A stretch of 14,428 nt of DNA from Spirochaetota bacterium (GCA_023135745.1 JAGLSM010000010.1:1-14428); one strand, 5' to 3'. Positions 6,880 through 13,927 are shown, numbered from the stretch's first letter. The notes: generated from the letters alone by a model not told the origin. Made by a program: numbers and translations.

Positions 6880-8811
6880 ATGGCTCTTGATGAAAAAACA
6901 AACGAGAAGAAAAATATTAATGCTGATTCATTGAATAACTCCGATGCCGGCGGTTCAAAGGCTATGGTCAAGATTCTTGATGAAAAAGACAAGATCATAG
7001 TAAGTCTTAAAGAAGCTGCTACAAAAAGAGATAAGTTAAATGAAAATCAGATAAGAATACTCTCAAATGATAACGCAGATAAAAGCTATGAAATAAAAAA
7101 GATTGATAAAAAACTCACTGAAATAGAAACATCCCTTAATAAAAAAACTTCTCAGTTGGATATTTACAAAGACCGCACCGAGAATTATGGCGCGAAACTG
7201 GAAAACTTAAAAACATCAATCGATGAATATAGAAAGCAGATAGCTAATTCTCTGGCGCAAGTCAGTGATATGGTGTCTGTTGAGTTAACAAAAAGGGAAG
7301 AAAAGTCGGATAAAATATCAGGTTTGCTGCGTGAGAATTACAGTAAACTCGAAAACAAAATATCCCAGGTTGATTCAAATTACAAAGAAGTCATATCAAA
7401 AATCGCTGAAAAACAGGTTAAGGCAAAGGAATTTATAAGAAAGGCTCTTCAAGACCTTCAGGAAGCCTTAAACCTTCTGGATATTAATTCAACCGGAATA
7501 ATGATAGACAGGACGGTCTTTGATGATTTTTCACATATTATCAATGAGTCGGGAAGCGCATTTGCAGAGTTAAGTTCCAGGACAAAAGAAGCTTCAACAA
7601 TTGTCAAAAACATTGAAAATGTAAATATTCAGCTATCTTCCGCTCCTAAACTTGATGGTATTTTAAAGGACCTCAAGGAGATCAGTACAGGAGAATATAA
7701 AAAACCCTCTGCTGCGCCGCAGGCTCCTGCTCCTAAAACTGTATATAGAGGGCCTGCAGAGAATGATCTTGAGAGTTTTATGGCAGGGGTCTCAGGGCAG
7801 CCGGCTTCACCCGGTGCGCCCGGAAGCGCTCCATCTGCGTCTGTTTCACCCGGTGCGCCCGGAAGCGCTCCATCCGCGTCTGTTTCACCCGGTGTGTCCG
7901 GAACCACTCCATCCGGACCTGTACAGTCAATACCCGGAACTCCCGGAGTATCTACGTCATCCGGACCTGCTCAGATAATACAGTCCATTCAACCTTCCCG
8001 TATAGAGGGAATTCCAACGGAAAAAAAAAGCCCTGATATAAGTCCTCAGGCTTTTTTTACAGGGGTCCCCGGAACAAGCGGTGATGCTACAGTAGGCAGG
8101 ATGACATTTGCGCCCGGAGGTCAGGCGTATTTTGCCGGAATGCCCGGGAGTTTGATTCAGTCTGTCCCCGGAGGTGAAGCTGTGCCCGGGGTAATGATGC
8201 AGCCTTCGGCTGTTCCCGGACAAGTTGCCGTTGCGCCTTTGCCTTCCGGGGTATCTACAGTACAACAAGTTCCCGGAATGCCTGCACAGCAGCAAACTCC
8301 AGTACCAGGAGTACCTTTTCCGACCGGAATGCCTGCACAACAGCAAACTCCAGTACCAGGAGTGCCCGGAGTTCAAGGTGCTTCAGCCGGCGGTGCTGCT
8401 ACTGCAGTGTTAAGTCCTCCGGAAACAAAAGGGCCCACTGAAGTTGAAGCAAAACTTTCTTCGGATGAAACACTTGATGTTGATATGACACCAAAGGGTA
8501 CTCAGTCGTTTGAAGCTGAAGATGATATTGTTACCAGGACAAGTCCTAACCTTGCTCCATATAATTGGGACATGCTTCCTTCCACTTCTTCACTTTTAAG
8601 ATTCAGGCATATGCTTAATAACGCAAAAAAAGCTGAGGAAAAAAATGACTATATAAAGGCCTTGAAAGTTTATGAAGCAGTGCAGAATCAGAAGACAATA
8701 CAGGATGATTCTCTGGCTCTGCATGTTTTGAATGATCAGATTGAGGCAGTAAACAGGAAGGCCAGAGCCCAGATAAGTGATAATGTCAAAAAGAATAAAA
8801 AATTGATTTAA
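6880..8811 (+). CDS. Coiled-coil protein with Pro/Gly-rich elastin-like linker and helical C-terminus
   Basis: A 643-residue protein with no signal peptide or membrane segment, so probably cytoplasmic. Residues about 30-270 are charged, Lys/Glu-rich coiled coil. Residues about 275-530 are low-complexity Pro/Gly/Ala/Ser/Val with VPG at least eight times, three tandem 13-residue units (310-348) and two 17-residue units (467-500). Residues about 555-643 are helical; AKKAEEKNDYIKALKVYEAV looks like one TPR hairpin. The architecture suggests a scaffold: an oligomerising rod, a flexible spacer and a binding head. I do not recognise a family. The start is preceded by AAGG about 9 bases upstream and a weak TTAAAA/TATTAT pair further up. 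The linker DNA contains an A9 tract and a terminator-like hairpin (separate entry). Spirochaetes and related phyla have similar uncharacterised proteins, but I cannot name one. Confidence 0.88.
   Translation: MALDEKTNEKKNINADSLNNSDAGGSKAMVKILDEKDKIIVSLKEAATKRDKLNENQIRILSNDNADKSYEIKKIDKKLTEIETSLNKKTSQLDIYKDRTENYGAKLENLKTSIDEYRKQIANSLAQVSDMVSVELTKREEKSDKISGLLRENYSKLENKISQVDSNYKEVISKIAEKQVKAKEFIRKALQDLQEALNLLDINSTGIMIDRTVFDDFSHIINESGSAFAELSSRTKEASTIVKNIENVNIQLSSAPKLDGILKDLKEISTGEYKKPSAAPQAPAPKTVYRGPAENDLESFMAGVSGQPASPGAPGSAPSASVSPGAPGSAPSASVSPGVSGTTPSGPVQSIPGTPGVSTSSGPAQIIQSIQPSRIEGIPTEKKSPDISPQAFFTGVPGTSGDATVGRMTFAPGGQAYFAGMPGSLIQSVPGGEAVPGVMMQPSAVPGQVAVAPLPSGVSTVQQVPGMPAQQQTPVPGVPFPTGMPAQQQTPVPGVPGVQGASAGGAATAVLSPPETKGPTEVEAKLSSDETLDVDMTPKGTQSFEAEDDIVTRTSPNLAPYNWDMLPSTSSLLRFRHMLNNAKKAEEKNDYIKALKVYEAVQNQKTIQDDSLALHVLNDQIEAVNRKARAQISDNVKKNKKLI
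7807..7923 (+). repeat. Three tandem 39-bp units coding SPGAPGSAPSASV-like repeats
   Basis: Units at 7807-7845, 7846-7884 and 7885-7923 encode residues 310-322, 323-335 and 336-348 of the coiled-coil protein. The first two are nearly identical in DNA; the third has diverged (SPGVSGTTPSGPV). The 39-bp period keeps the reading frame, so copy number could vary by slippage or recombination without breaking the gene. Confidence 0.9.
8021..8058 (+). terminator. Terminator-like hairpin inside a gene, preceded by an A9 tract
   Basis: Nine consecutive A (8021-8029) run into GCC-C-TGA, a 9-base loop, then TCAGGC and seven T (8052-8058). The arms pair over 13 bp with one bulged C, and the shape is that of a bidirectional intrinsic terminator. 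It sits in the Pro/Gly linker of the 6880-8811 gene at residues 381-394. One extra A would read into TGA at 8034-8036; one fewer would reach TAA at 8039-8041. The structure is seen directly; termination or slippage in the cell is inferred. Confidence 0.5.
8278..8379 (+). repeat. Two tandem 51-bp units coding MPAQQQTPVPGVP repeats
   Basis: Copies begin at 8278 and 8329, encoding residues 467-483 and 484-500 of the coiled-coil protein. The first 38 bases of the two copies differ at only two positions, both synonymous, suggesting a recent in-frame duplication. The unit contains the VPGVP motif typical of elastin-like sequences. Confidence 0.88.
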
Positions 8812-8843
8812 TAGTCTTTTTTAAGAATGCCTCCAACTTACCT

Positions 8844-8872
8844 TTGTCAATTATCATTTTTTTTTGTAAACT
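8844..8872 (+). promoter_or_regulatory. Sigma70-type promoter candidate for the 66-residue ORF
   Basis: TTGTCA (8844-8849), 17 bases, then TAAACT (8867-8872). The expected transcription start is about 8879, exactly the A of the following ATG, so the message would be leaderless. The spacer contains a T9-T10 tract. The match to consensus is moderate. Confidence 0.4.
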
Positions 8873-8878
8873 TCTCTA

Positions 8879-9079
8879 ATGAATGATACAATTCTTGTCA
8901 GACTTGATATAAGCAAAATAAGTGATACGCTTAGTAAACGTGATCTGGATTCAGAATCCGGCAAAGAAAAAATATTAGAGAAAATGATTGACAGATTTCA
9001 GATGAAAATTGAAGATGAATCAAGGGAGTTTGAGAACGGACGCGGTTTGTTTGAGATCTGCTTGTTCGAGGCTCAGTGA
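8879..9079 (+). CDS. Small protein of unknown function (66 residues)
   Basis: MNDTILVRLDISKI... is charged, with no signal peptide, membrane segment or cysteine cluster apart from a single Cys near the end (FEICLFEAQ). Residues about 24-52 (SESGKEKILEKMIDRFQMKIEDESREFEN) could form an amphipathic helix. No family is recognised. There is no Shine-Dalgarno sequence before the ATG, but a promoter placed to give a leaderless transcript lies immediately upstream. It sits between the coiled-coil gene (67 bases away) and the PorV/OmpA gene (117 bases away). It could be a genuine small regulator or adaptor, or a chance ORF. Confidence 0.45.
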   Translation: MNDTILVRLDISKISDTLSKRDLDSESGKEKILEKMIDRFQMKIEDESREFENGRGLFEICLFEAQ

Positions 9080-9125
9080 CTTTAAAAATTTTTGTAAAAA
9101 GGTATCTGGAGAATGGACTTTAGAG

Positions 9126-9171
9126 AGTTCTTTTGGCTGTAAAAGACCGAAAGGACAGTTTTTTAAGAGCT
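9126..9171 (+). promoter_or_regulatory. Possible structured mRNA leader before the PorV/OmpA gene
   Basis: AGTTCTT (9126-9132) can pair with AAGAGCT (9165-9171) with one G-U. Inside it, CTGT (9137-9140) and ACAG (9155-9158) enclose CC-GAAA-GG with a GNRA-type loop, followed by six T (9159-9164). An alternative pairing of CTTTT with AAAAG competes. It does not match a riboswitch consensus that I know. The hairpin plus T-run could be an attenuator, but the stem is short and bulged. Confidence 0.25.
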
Positions 9172-9196
9172 ATATTTAAAAATCAGGAGTGAATAA

Positions 9197-11890
9197 ATGA
9201 GGAAAAATACCGGTATTATATTTTTAATTTTAGTTTTCGTTTTAACGGGATATGGAACGGCGTTTGCCGCGGATCCTATGCCCGGGTCTCAGTTTTTCTA
9301 TCTTGGTATGGGAGCAGGAAACTTTTCTTTAGGCGGGGCGGGATCATCACAACTGGGTAATCCTGAAGGTATTTTTTATAATCCTGCCTTGATGGCTGTT
9401 AATGAGCAGTTCAGGATAGGTCTTAATTATGGTGCAATTGGAACTGATAACAAATATTCGTCGCTTGGATTATCACTTCCGAGCAGCCGAGGGGTATTTA
9501 CATTTAATATACTATACGCGGATACTCCCGGGACAGGGATTCTTGAGTCCGGTAAAACTACAGGATTAAAGTCCGCTTTTTCAAAAATGATTACGCCTCA
9601 TTTTCTCTTTGGGTTTGGTATTAATATAATGAACACCGAGTTCAGACCCGGGAATAGCAGTGATTTTGCAGGAGCTTTTGACCTTGGGTTTATGTTTCTT
9701 GAGACCGGAACTGATATTGAAATTAAAAAATCCCTGAAGGAAAAAGGGTTTGGATTCAGGGATTTTATTTTCGGGTTTTCATTTATGAACCTCGGGTGGG
9801 GTCTTGATTCAGGCGGCTACAGGTCTTTTCCGGATGCTTCATTAAAAACAGGGGTGTCATTCTCGTTTTTTAAGAGCAGTATAATAGACATATCTTTTAT
9901 GGGTGACTTAACAGTTCCGTTTTCAGATTTTCAGGTTAGAGCAAATTTTGGTGCCGGAGCACGTTTTTTTGATATTTTAAACGCGCATATAGGGGTTGTC
10001 GTCGGTAATAAGAATCTGGGGCCGATTACTCTGGGCTTTTCTATTAATCCAAAAATCGCAGACGGGTCGTTGGAACTTGCCTATGCTTTGGTTCCATTTG
10101 ATTTCAACAATAATATAAATGAAACGGGACATTTTGTATCGCTGAATGTTACATTCGGTGCCCTGGACAGAGAGCCTCCTGTTGTCAGGATGAAAAGCAG
10201 GGTTGAGCATTTTTCTCCAAACAATGATGGAGTAAAAGACAATGTTATATTTGATATAAGTATTGGAGACAACAGAATTCTCAAGGGCTGGGTCGTTGAG
10301 ATAAAGGACAGCAAAGGCAGGATTGTAAAGAGATTAACAAGCCATGGTGAATCCAGAGAAACATTGAGTTTCAAACTGTTTTTTGAAAAACTCTTTGCCA
10401 GGAAACAAAGTGTTAAGGTTCCAAAGACATGGGTATGGAATGGGACAGGTACTGATGGTAAAAGGGTTGCTGACGGGGTTTACACATTTCAGGCACGTGC
10501 ATGGGACGCGAAAAAGAATATGGGTTTTTCTACAAAAGGGACAATTGTTGTTGATACAGTGGCTCCTCAGGCGGACTTAAAAGTCAATTTAACCCTGTTT
10601 TCTCCTAATAATGACGGTAAAAAAGATTTTATACTTATTGACCAGAAAACAACCGGTAAGGATGTTGACTGGCAGGGAATTATAAAAAATGATAAGGGAA
10701 AAATTGTCAGAAAATTCACCTGGAAGAAAAAACCTGATGGCAAACAAAAATGGGATGGGAAAGATAATGACGGCAAGATTGTTAAAGACGGAATTTATAC
10801 ATATATCCTTAAGGGTATTGACAAGGCCGGTAATAAAATAGAAAAAAAATTAACAAATATTACGGTATCGACAAAGCTGACAGCTGTTGATGTCAGCACT
10901 GACAGGGATGCGTTTTCACCAAACAAGGATAATGTTGCCGATACTGTGACGTTTACTCCGGTAATTGAAAACCGCAAATTCTTTGAAAGCTGGAAGCTGT
11001 TAATTACAGATAAACTTGGTAATGAGATAAAATCATACAGTGGAAAAATAAGGGTTCCTGCGAAGATAATCTGGAATGGTCAGACAAAGGACGGTTTGAC
11101 TGTAAATGACGGGGTGTATTCTTACATTTTATATGCTTTTTACAAGGATGGTAATAATCCAAAATCATTTAAAAAGAAAATAATTGTAGATACAAAAGCC
11201 CCTGTTATTTATTTAAAGACATCTCCAAAGCTATTTTCTCCTGATGAAGACGGTGAAAATGATCAGTTGAAAATAATCATTAAAATCGATGATGTATCTC
11301 CTATTAAAAAATGGAAGCTTGTTATCAAAGAAAAAGGAAGAATCTTCAAAACTTTCACAGGAGTTAATCTCAAGAAATCATCTTTTATTATAATATGGAA
11401 CGGGAAGAGTGATAAGGGAGTGATTGTCGAGAGCGCGTCGAAATATAAGATTGAGATGTATGCCTGGGATCTATTAGGAAATAAGGGAAAAAGCAATATA
11501 TCTGAAATTGAAATTGACATTCTTGTTATCAAGACTTCAAGAGGTCTTAAGATAAGGATTTCAAATATTGAATTTGCCTTTAATAAGTGGGTTTTGAAAA
11601 AACCAAACAGCCCTATTTTAAACAGAGTCGGAGAAATATTAAAAAAATACGCGGACTATAAGGTTCTTATAGAAGGTTATACAGATAATATAGGGAATCG
11701 GAATTATAACATCATGCTTTCATCAAGAAGAGCAAGAACCGTTATGAAATATCTTATCAAGCGGGGAATAAAAGCTGAGAGAATGATTGCTCAGGGTCTG
11801 GGAATGGCAAGACCTGTGGCATCAAACAGAACATCATGGGGCAGGGCAAAAAACAGGAGAGTTGAGTTTATACTTGTAAAAGATGAGTAA
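9197..11890 (+). CDS. Outer-membrane protein: PorV-like barrel, four FlgD/gliding-type Ig-like repeats, C-terminal OmpA domain
   Basis: An 897-residue secreted protein. Signal peptide MRKN...AFA with cleavage near residue 24. The N-terminal part, about 25-325, starts GAGNFSLGGAGSSQLGNPEG and IFYNPALMA, as in PorV/UPF0164 barrels. Four Ig-like repeats follow, each opening with FSPN/FSPD plus an Asp-rich loop (residues 339, 468, 573, 680), and each with a WNG/WDG...Y motif near its end; their ~105-130 residue spacing is regular. The C-terminal OmpA domain, about 785-897, has GYTDN (827-831) and LSSRRA. D830 and R845 are spaced like the Asp and Arg that bind diaminopimelate in Acinetobacter OmpA, so the domain should grip peptidoglycan. 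AGGAGTGA precedes the ATG at good spacing. A sigma54-type regulator follows after 5 bases. The inferred role is a cell-wall-anchored outer-membrane porin or assembly protein. Confidence 0.93.
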   Translation: MRKNTGIIFLILVFVLTGYGTAFAADPMPGSQFFYLGMGAGNFSLGGAGSSQLGNPEGIFYNPALMAVNEQFRIGLNYGAIGTDNKYSSLGLSLPSSRGVFTFNILYADTPGTGILESGKTTGLKSAFSKMITPHFLFGFGINIMNTEFRPGNSSDFAGAFDLGFMFLETGTDIEIKKSLKEKGFGFRDFIFGFSFMNLGWGLDSGGYRSFPDASLKTGVSFSFFKSSIIDISFMGDLTVPFSDFQVRANFGAGARFFDILNAHIGVVVGNKNLGPITLGFSINPKIADGSLELAYALVPFDFNNNINETGHFVSLNVTFGALDREPPVVRMKSRVEHFSPNNDGVKDNVIFDISIGDNRILKGWVVEIKDSKGRIVKRLTSHGESRETLSFKLFFEKLFARKQSVKVPKTWVWNGTGTDGKRVADGVYTFQARAWDAKKNMGFSTKGTIVVDTVAPQADLKVNLTLFSPNNDGKKDFILIDQKTTGKDVDWQGIIKNDKGKIVRKFTWKKKPDGKQKWDGKDNDGKIVKDGIYTYILKGIDKAGNKIEKKLTNITVSTKLTAVDVSTDRDAFSPNKDNVADTVTFTPVIENRKFFESWKLLITDKLGNEIKSYSGKIRVPAKIIWNGQTKDGLTVNDGVYSYILYAFYKDGNNPKSFKKKIIVDTKAPVIYLKTSPKLFSPDEDGENDQLKIIIKIDDVSPIKKWKLVIKEKGRIFKTFTGVNLKKSSFIIIWNGKSDKGVIVESASKYKIEMYAWDLLGNKGKSNISEIEIDILVIKTSRGLKIRISNIEFAFNKWVLKKPNSPILNRVGEILKKYADYKVLIEGYTDNIGNRNYNIMLSSRRARTVMKYLIKRGIKAERMIAQGLGMARPVASNRTSWGRAKNRRVEFILVKDE

Positions 11891-11895
11891 ATTAA

Positions 11896-13272
11896 ATGTT
11901 TAGTATTCTTGTTGTTGATGATGAAAAGCTCATAAGGGATCTATTAAGGGATTATCTTGCTAAAAACGGGTTTAAGGTTGATACCGCCGTTGATGGTATT
12001 GATGCGCTTGCCAAGTATGAATCAAACGGCTATGATCTTGTTATAACGGATCTGAATATGCCTGAGTTGGACGGTATTGGTCTTTTAAAACAACTTAAAG
12101 CTGTAAGTCCTGATATATCAGTAATAGTAATTACAGCATATGGAACAATAGAATCTGCTATAGATGTTGTTAAAGAAGGCGCTTCTGACTATGTATTAAA
12201 GCCTTTCATTCTGGAAGAGGTTCTTATAAAAATCCAAAAGGCCTTTAATATTAAGACCCTTTCCAAAGAAAATGTGGCTTTAAAAACCGAATTAAACAAG
12301 ACGTTTAATTTCAAAAATATAATTGGTAAAAGCAGGAAAATAAAAGACCTGCTTTCACTAATAAAAAAAGTTTCACTGGTAAGGAGTAATATCCTAATAA
12401 CAGGTGAAAGCGGTACCGGTAAGGAGATAGTTGCAAGGGCTATTCACGTAAACAGCGGAAATAAGAATGGTTTATTTACCGCGATTAACTGCGGAGCAAT
12501 ACCTGAGAATCTTCTTGAGAGTGAACTTTTTGGTTATAAAAAAGGTGCGTTCACCGGAGCTTATAAAAATAAGGAAGGTCTTTTTATTACCGCTTCAAAC
12601 GGTACGATATTTTTAGATGAAATTGGAAATATGCCGATGTCTCTGCAGGTTAAAATATTAAGGGCCCTTGAGACAAGGGAGGTTCAACCTATTGGAAGCA
12701 ATGAGTTTTTGCCTTTTAATGCCCGTATTATAGCAGCGACTAATTCCAATCTTGCGTTGGCTATTGACCATGGCACATTCAGGGAAGATTTGTACTATCG
12801 TCTTAATGTAATAGAAATTAAACTTCCGCCATTACGTGAGCGTTCAGAGGATATACCTTTATTGGTAAGGTATTTTATTGAAAAAAAGTATAAAGGGATC
12901 AACAAACTTGTAAAGGGTGTAACTCCGGAAACCATGGAGCTTCTATGTATTTATGACTGGAAAGGTAATATTCGTGAGCTTGAAAATATTATCGAACGAT
13001 GTATTGTATTGAGTGATACGGAAAGAATTGGGGCTGAATGTCTGCCGGCATTTGTAAAAAATCCGAAGTCAAGAAGCCTTCCTAAATTCGATAGAAACAT
13101 AAAGATTCAGCTGTTGAAGGACGCGGCTAGAGAATTTGAACATGATTATATTACGTATGTATTGAATCATTTCGACAATGATAAAAAAGCAGTCGCGAAT
13201 GTATTGGGAGTTAGTCTAGCCTCTATCTACAGAAGGCTTGAAGAAGAAACTCCTCAAGATAAGAAAAAATAA
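11896..13272 (+). CDS. Sigma54-dependent response regulator (NtrC family), orphan
   Basis: A 458-residue protein with the full NtrC layout. Receiver, 1-120: acidic pair D8/D9, phospho-acceptor D52 (VITDLNMP), T80 and K102. AAA+ domain, about 142-380: Walker A GESGTGKE (170-177), sigma54-contact loop GAFTGA (217-222), Walker B FLDE (239-242) and FREDLYYRL (295-303). A Fis-type helix-turn-helix fills about 413-450 (AREFEHDY... KAVANVLGVSLASIYRRLEE). All catalytic residues are present, so it should open sigma54 promoters when phosphorylated. It starts 5 bases after the PorV/OmpA stop with only a weak ribosome binding site, so it is probably translationally coupled. No histidine kinase is adjacent, and no good -24/-12 promoter was found in the intergenic regions of the window. 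Confidence 0.97.
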   Translation: MFSILVVDDEKLIRDLLRDYLAKNGFKVDTAVDGIDALAKYESNGYDLVITDLNMPELDGIGLLKQLKAVSPDISVIVITAYGTIESAIDVVKEGASDYVLKPFILEEVLIKIQKAFNIKTLSKENVALKTELNKTFNFKNIIGKSRKIKDLLSLIKKVSLVRSNILITGESGTGKEIVARAIHVNSGNKNGLFTAINCGAIPENLLESELFGYKKGAFTGAYKNKEGLFITASNGTIFLDEIGNMPMSLQVKILRALETREVQPIGSNEFLPFNARIIAATNSNLALAIDHGTFREDLYYRLNVIEIKLPPLRERSEDIPLLVRYFIEKKYKGINKLVKGVTPETMELLCIYDWKGNIRELENIIERCIVLSDTERIGAECLPAFVKNPKSRSLPKFDRNIKIQLLKDAAREFEHDYITYVLNHFDNDKKAVANVLGVSLASIYRRLEEETPQDKKK

Positions 13273-13338
13273 TTATGTTTGAATCTTATTCTTTTAATCA
13301 ATTATTAATATTGTTATGGATAGTTGTAGTGAGAGGCT

Positions 13339-13548
13339 GTTGCACAATCTTCAAAAGAAAGTCGCATATAAGTTCAGGTCAGTTGCAGAACCTTGTTTTT
13401 TGAAAAAAATGTAAGATTATACTGTTATATCAAAGGGATGTTGCAATACCTAATACTGATTTTTGAATAAATTTGCTTCAAGCAGCATGCTTCTTTGGGT
13501 AATTAATTATATGCGAGTTTGTGTTTTCAAAAAACAAGGTTCTGCAAC
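13339..13548. repeat. Inverted-repeat element with 25-bp perfect arms and extra partial copies
   Basis: Bases 13382-13406 and 13524-13548 are perfect reverse complements over 25 bp, separated by 117 bases. The arm starts GTTGCAGAACCTTG and ends TTTTTTGAAAA. Two diverged arm copies in the left-arm orientation are visible at 13339-13352 (GTTGCACAATCTT) and 13440-13467 (GTTGCAATACCT ... ATTTTTGAA). No ORF or transposase is inside. It lies between the convergent response-regulator and ferredoxin genes, and a related copy is at 44-69. It could be a MITE-like non-autonomous element or an IS remnant; a shared hairpin terminator is also possible. No clear target duplication was found. The rest of 13273-13567 holds nothing I can identify. 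Confidence 0.6.
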
Positions 13549-13567
13549 GTACTTGCGAATATTTTTT

Positions 13568-13861
13568 CTATTTTGTTTGCCCAATATAAATTTCAGCAGG
13601 CCCTTTTACATAGGTCTGACATGCCAGACGGACTTCTTCGGAAAGATTGTGTTCTTTTGCAAAATGCTCCTCGTGAGGAGTTCTTTTGTTGAAGTTATCA
13701 TGGCCGGATATAATTGTTATTTTACAGAATCCACACCTGGCATGACCGCCGCATCTATTAGGTATTTTGATTCCGTATTGCCCAAGGGTAAGCAGAAGTG
13801 AAGTAGCGGGATTTGTTTCAATTTCGATGTTATCGCGATTTTTTATCGTTAGTTTGGCCAT
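13568..13861 (-). CDS. [2Fe-2S] ferredoxin
   Basis: A 97-residue soluble electron carrier. The cluster ligands are C37, C43 and C46 in CGGHARCGFC (C-x5-C-x2-C) and C81 in RLACQ. This matches the CGGxGxCGxC motif of the ferredoxin domain in NqrF and in the reductive activators of corrinoid proteins (DUF4445 family), rather than the plant type (C-x4-C). Here it stands alone, without a flavin or ASKHA domain. The N-terminal beta strands (KLTIKNRDNIEIETNP) and the LL.LGQYGI segment before the first Cys are typical. The start has no obvious Shine-Dalgarno sequence. It diverges from the UPF0251 gene across 99 bases that contain a palindromic operator, suggesting shared control. It probably supplies electrons to a partner encoded nearby or beyond the window. 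Confidence 0.92.
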   Translation of the reverse strand: MAKLTIKNRDNIEIETNPATSLLLTLGQYGIKIPNRCGGHARCGFCKITIISGHDNFNKRTPHEEHFAKEHNLSEEVRLACQTYVKGPAEIYIGQTK

Positions 13862-13894
13862 AATTAAATGTAATCATTTTTTAAAAAAAAACAC

Positions 13895-13923
13895 TTGCAT
13901 TATGCACATATGTGCAATATAAT
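13895..13923 (+). promoter_or_regulatory. Strong sigma70-type promoter of the UPF0251 gene
   Basis: TTGCAT (13895-13900), exactly 17 bases, then a perfect TATAAT (13918-13923), 37 bases upstream of the ATG at 13961. This is the best promoter match in the window. A 14-bp palindrome lies inside the spacer (separate entry). Confidence 0.75.
13903..13916. promoter_or_regulatory. 14-bp perfect palindrome in the promoter spacer, likely operator
   Basis: TGCACATATGTGCA is its own reverse complement and fills almost all of the 17-base spacer of the promoter above. A protein bound here would block RNA polymerase. The UPF0251 protein encoded next, which has a helix-turn-helix, is an obvious candidate for autoregulation. 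The site could also affect the divergent ferredoxin gene 42 bases away. Confidence 0.6.
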
Positions 13924-13927
13924 TAAA

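Noticed and set aside
7957..8376. 139-codon minus-strand ORF with repeated YSWYWSLLLCRHSG
   Set aside because: It is the complement of the Pro/Gly-rich repeats of the coiled-coil gene; the repeats in the peptide simply mirror the coding repeats.
9080..9196. Known riboswitch class in the leader
   Set aside because: None of the conserved cores I know (c-di-GMP, preQ1, fluoride, cobalamin) can be recognised; only generic hairpins are present.
12765..12785. Sigma54 -24/-12 promoter (TGGCAC)
   Set aside because: TGGCAC occurs inside the response regulator gene, but no GC doublet lies at the required spacing.
13273..13338. Intrinsic terminator after the response regulator gene
   Set aside because: AATAATT/AATTATT can pair but the stem has no G-C pairs and no T-run follows.
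13339..13548. Insertion sequence with transposase
   Set aside because: The ends look transposon-like, but there is no ORF between the arms and no clear target-site duplication.
13463..13801. 112-codon plus-strand ORF overlapping the ferredoxin and inverted repeat
   Set aside because: It runs antisense to the ferredoxin with its conserved Cys motif, and its N-terminus is made of repeat-element sequence.
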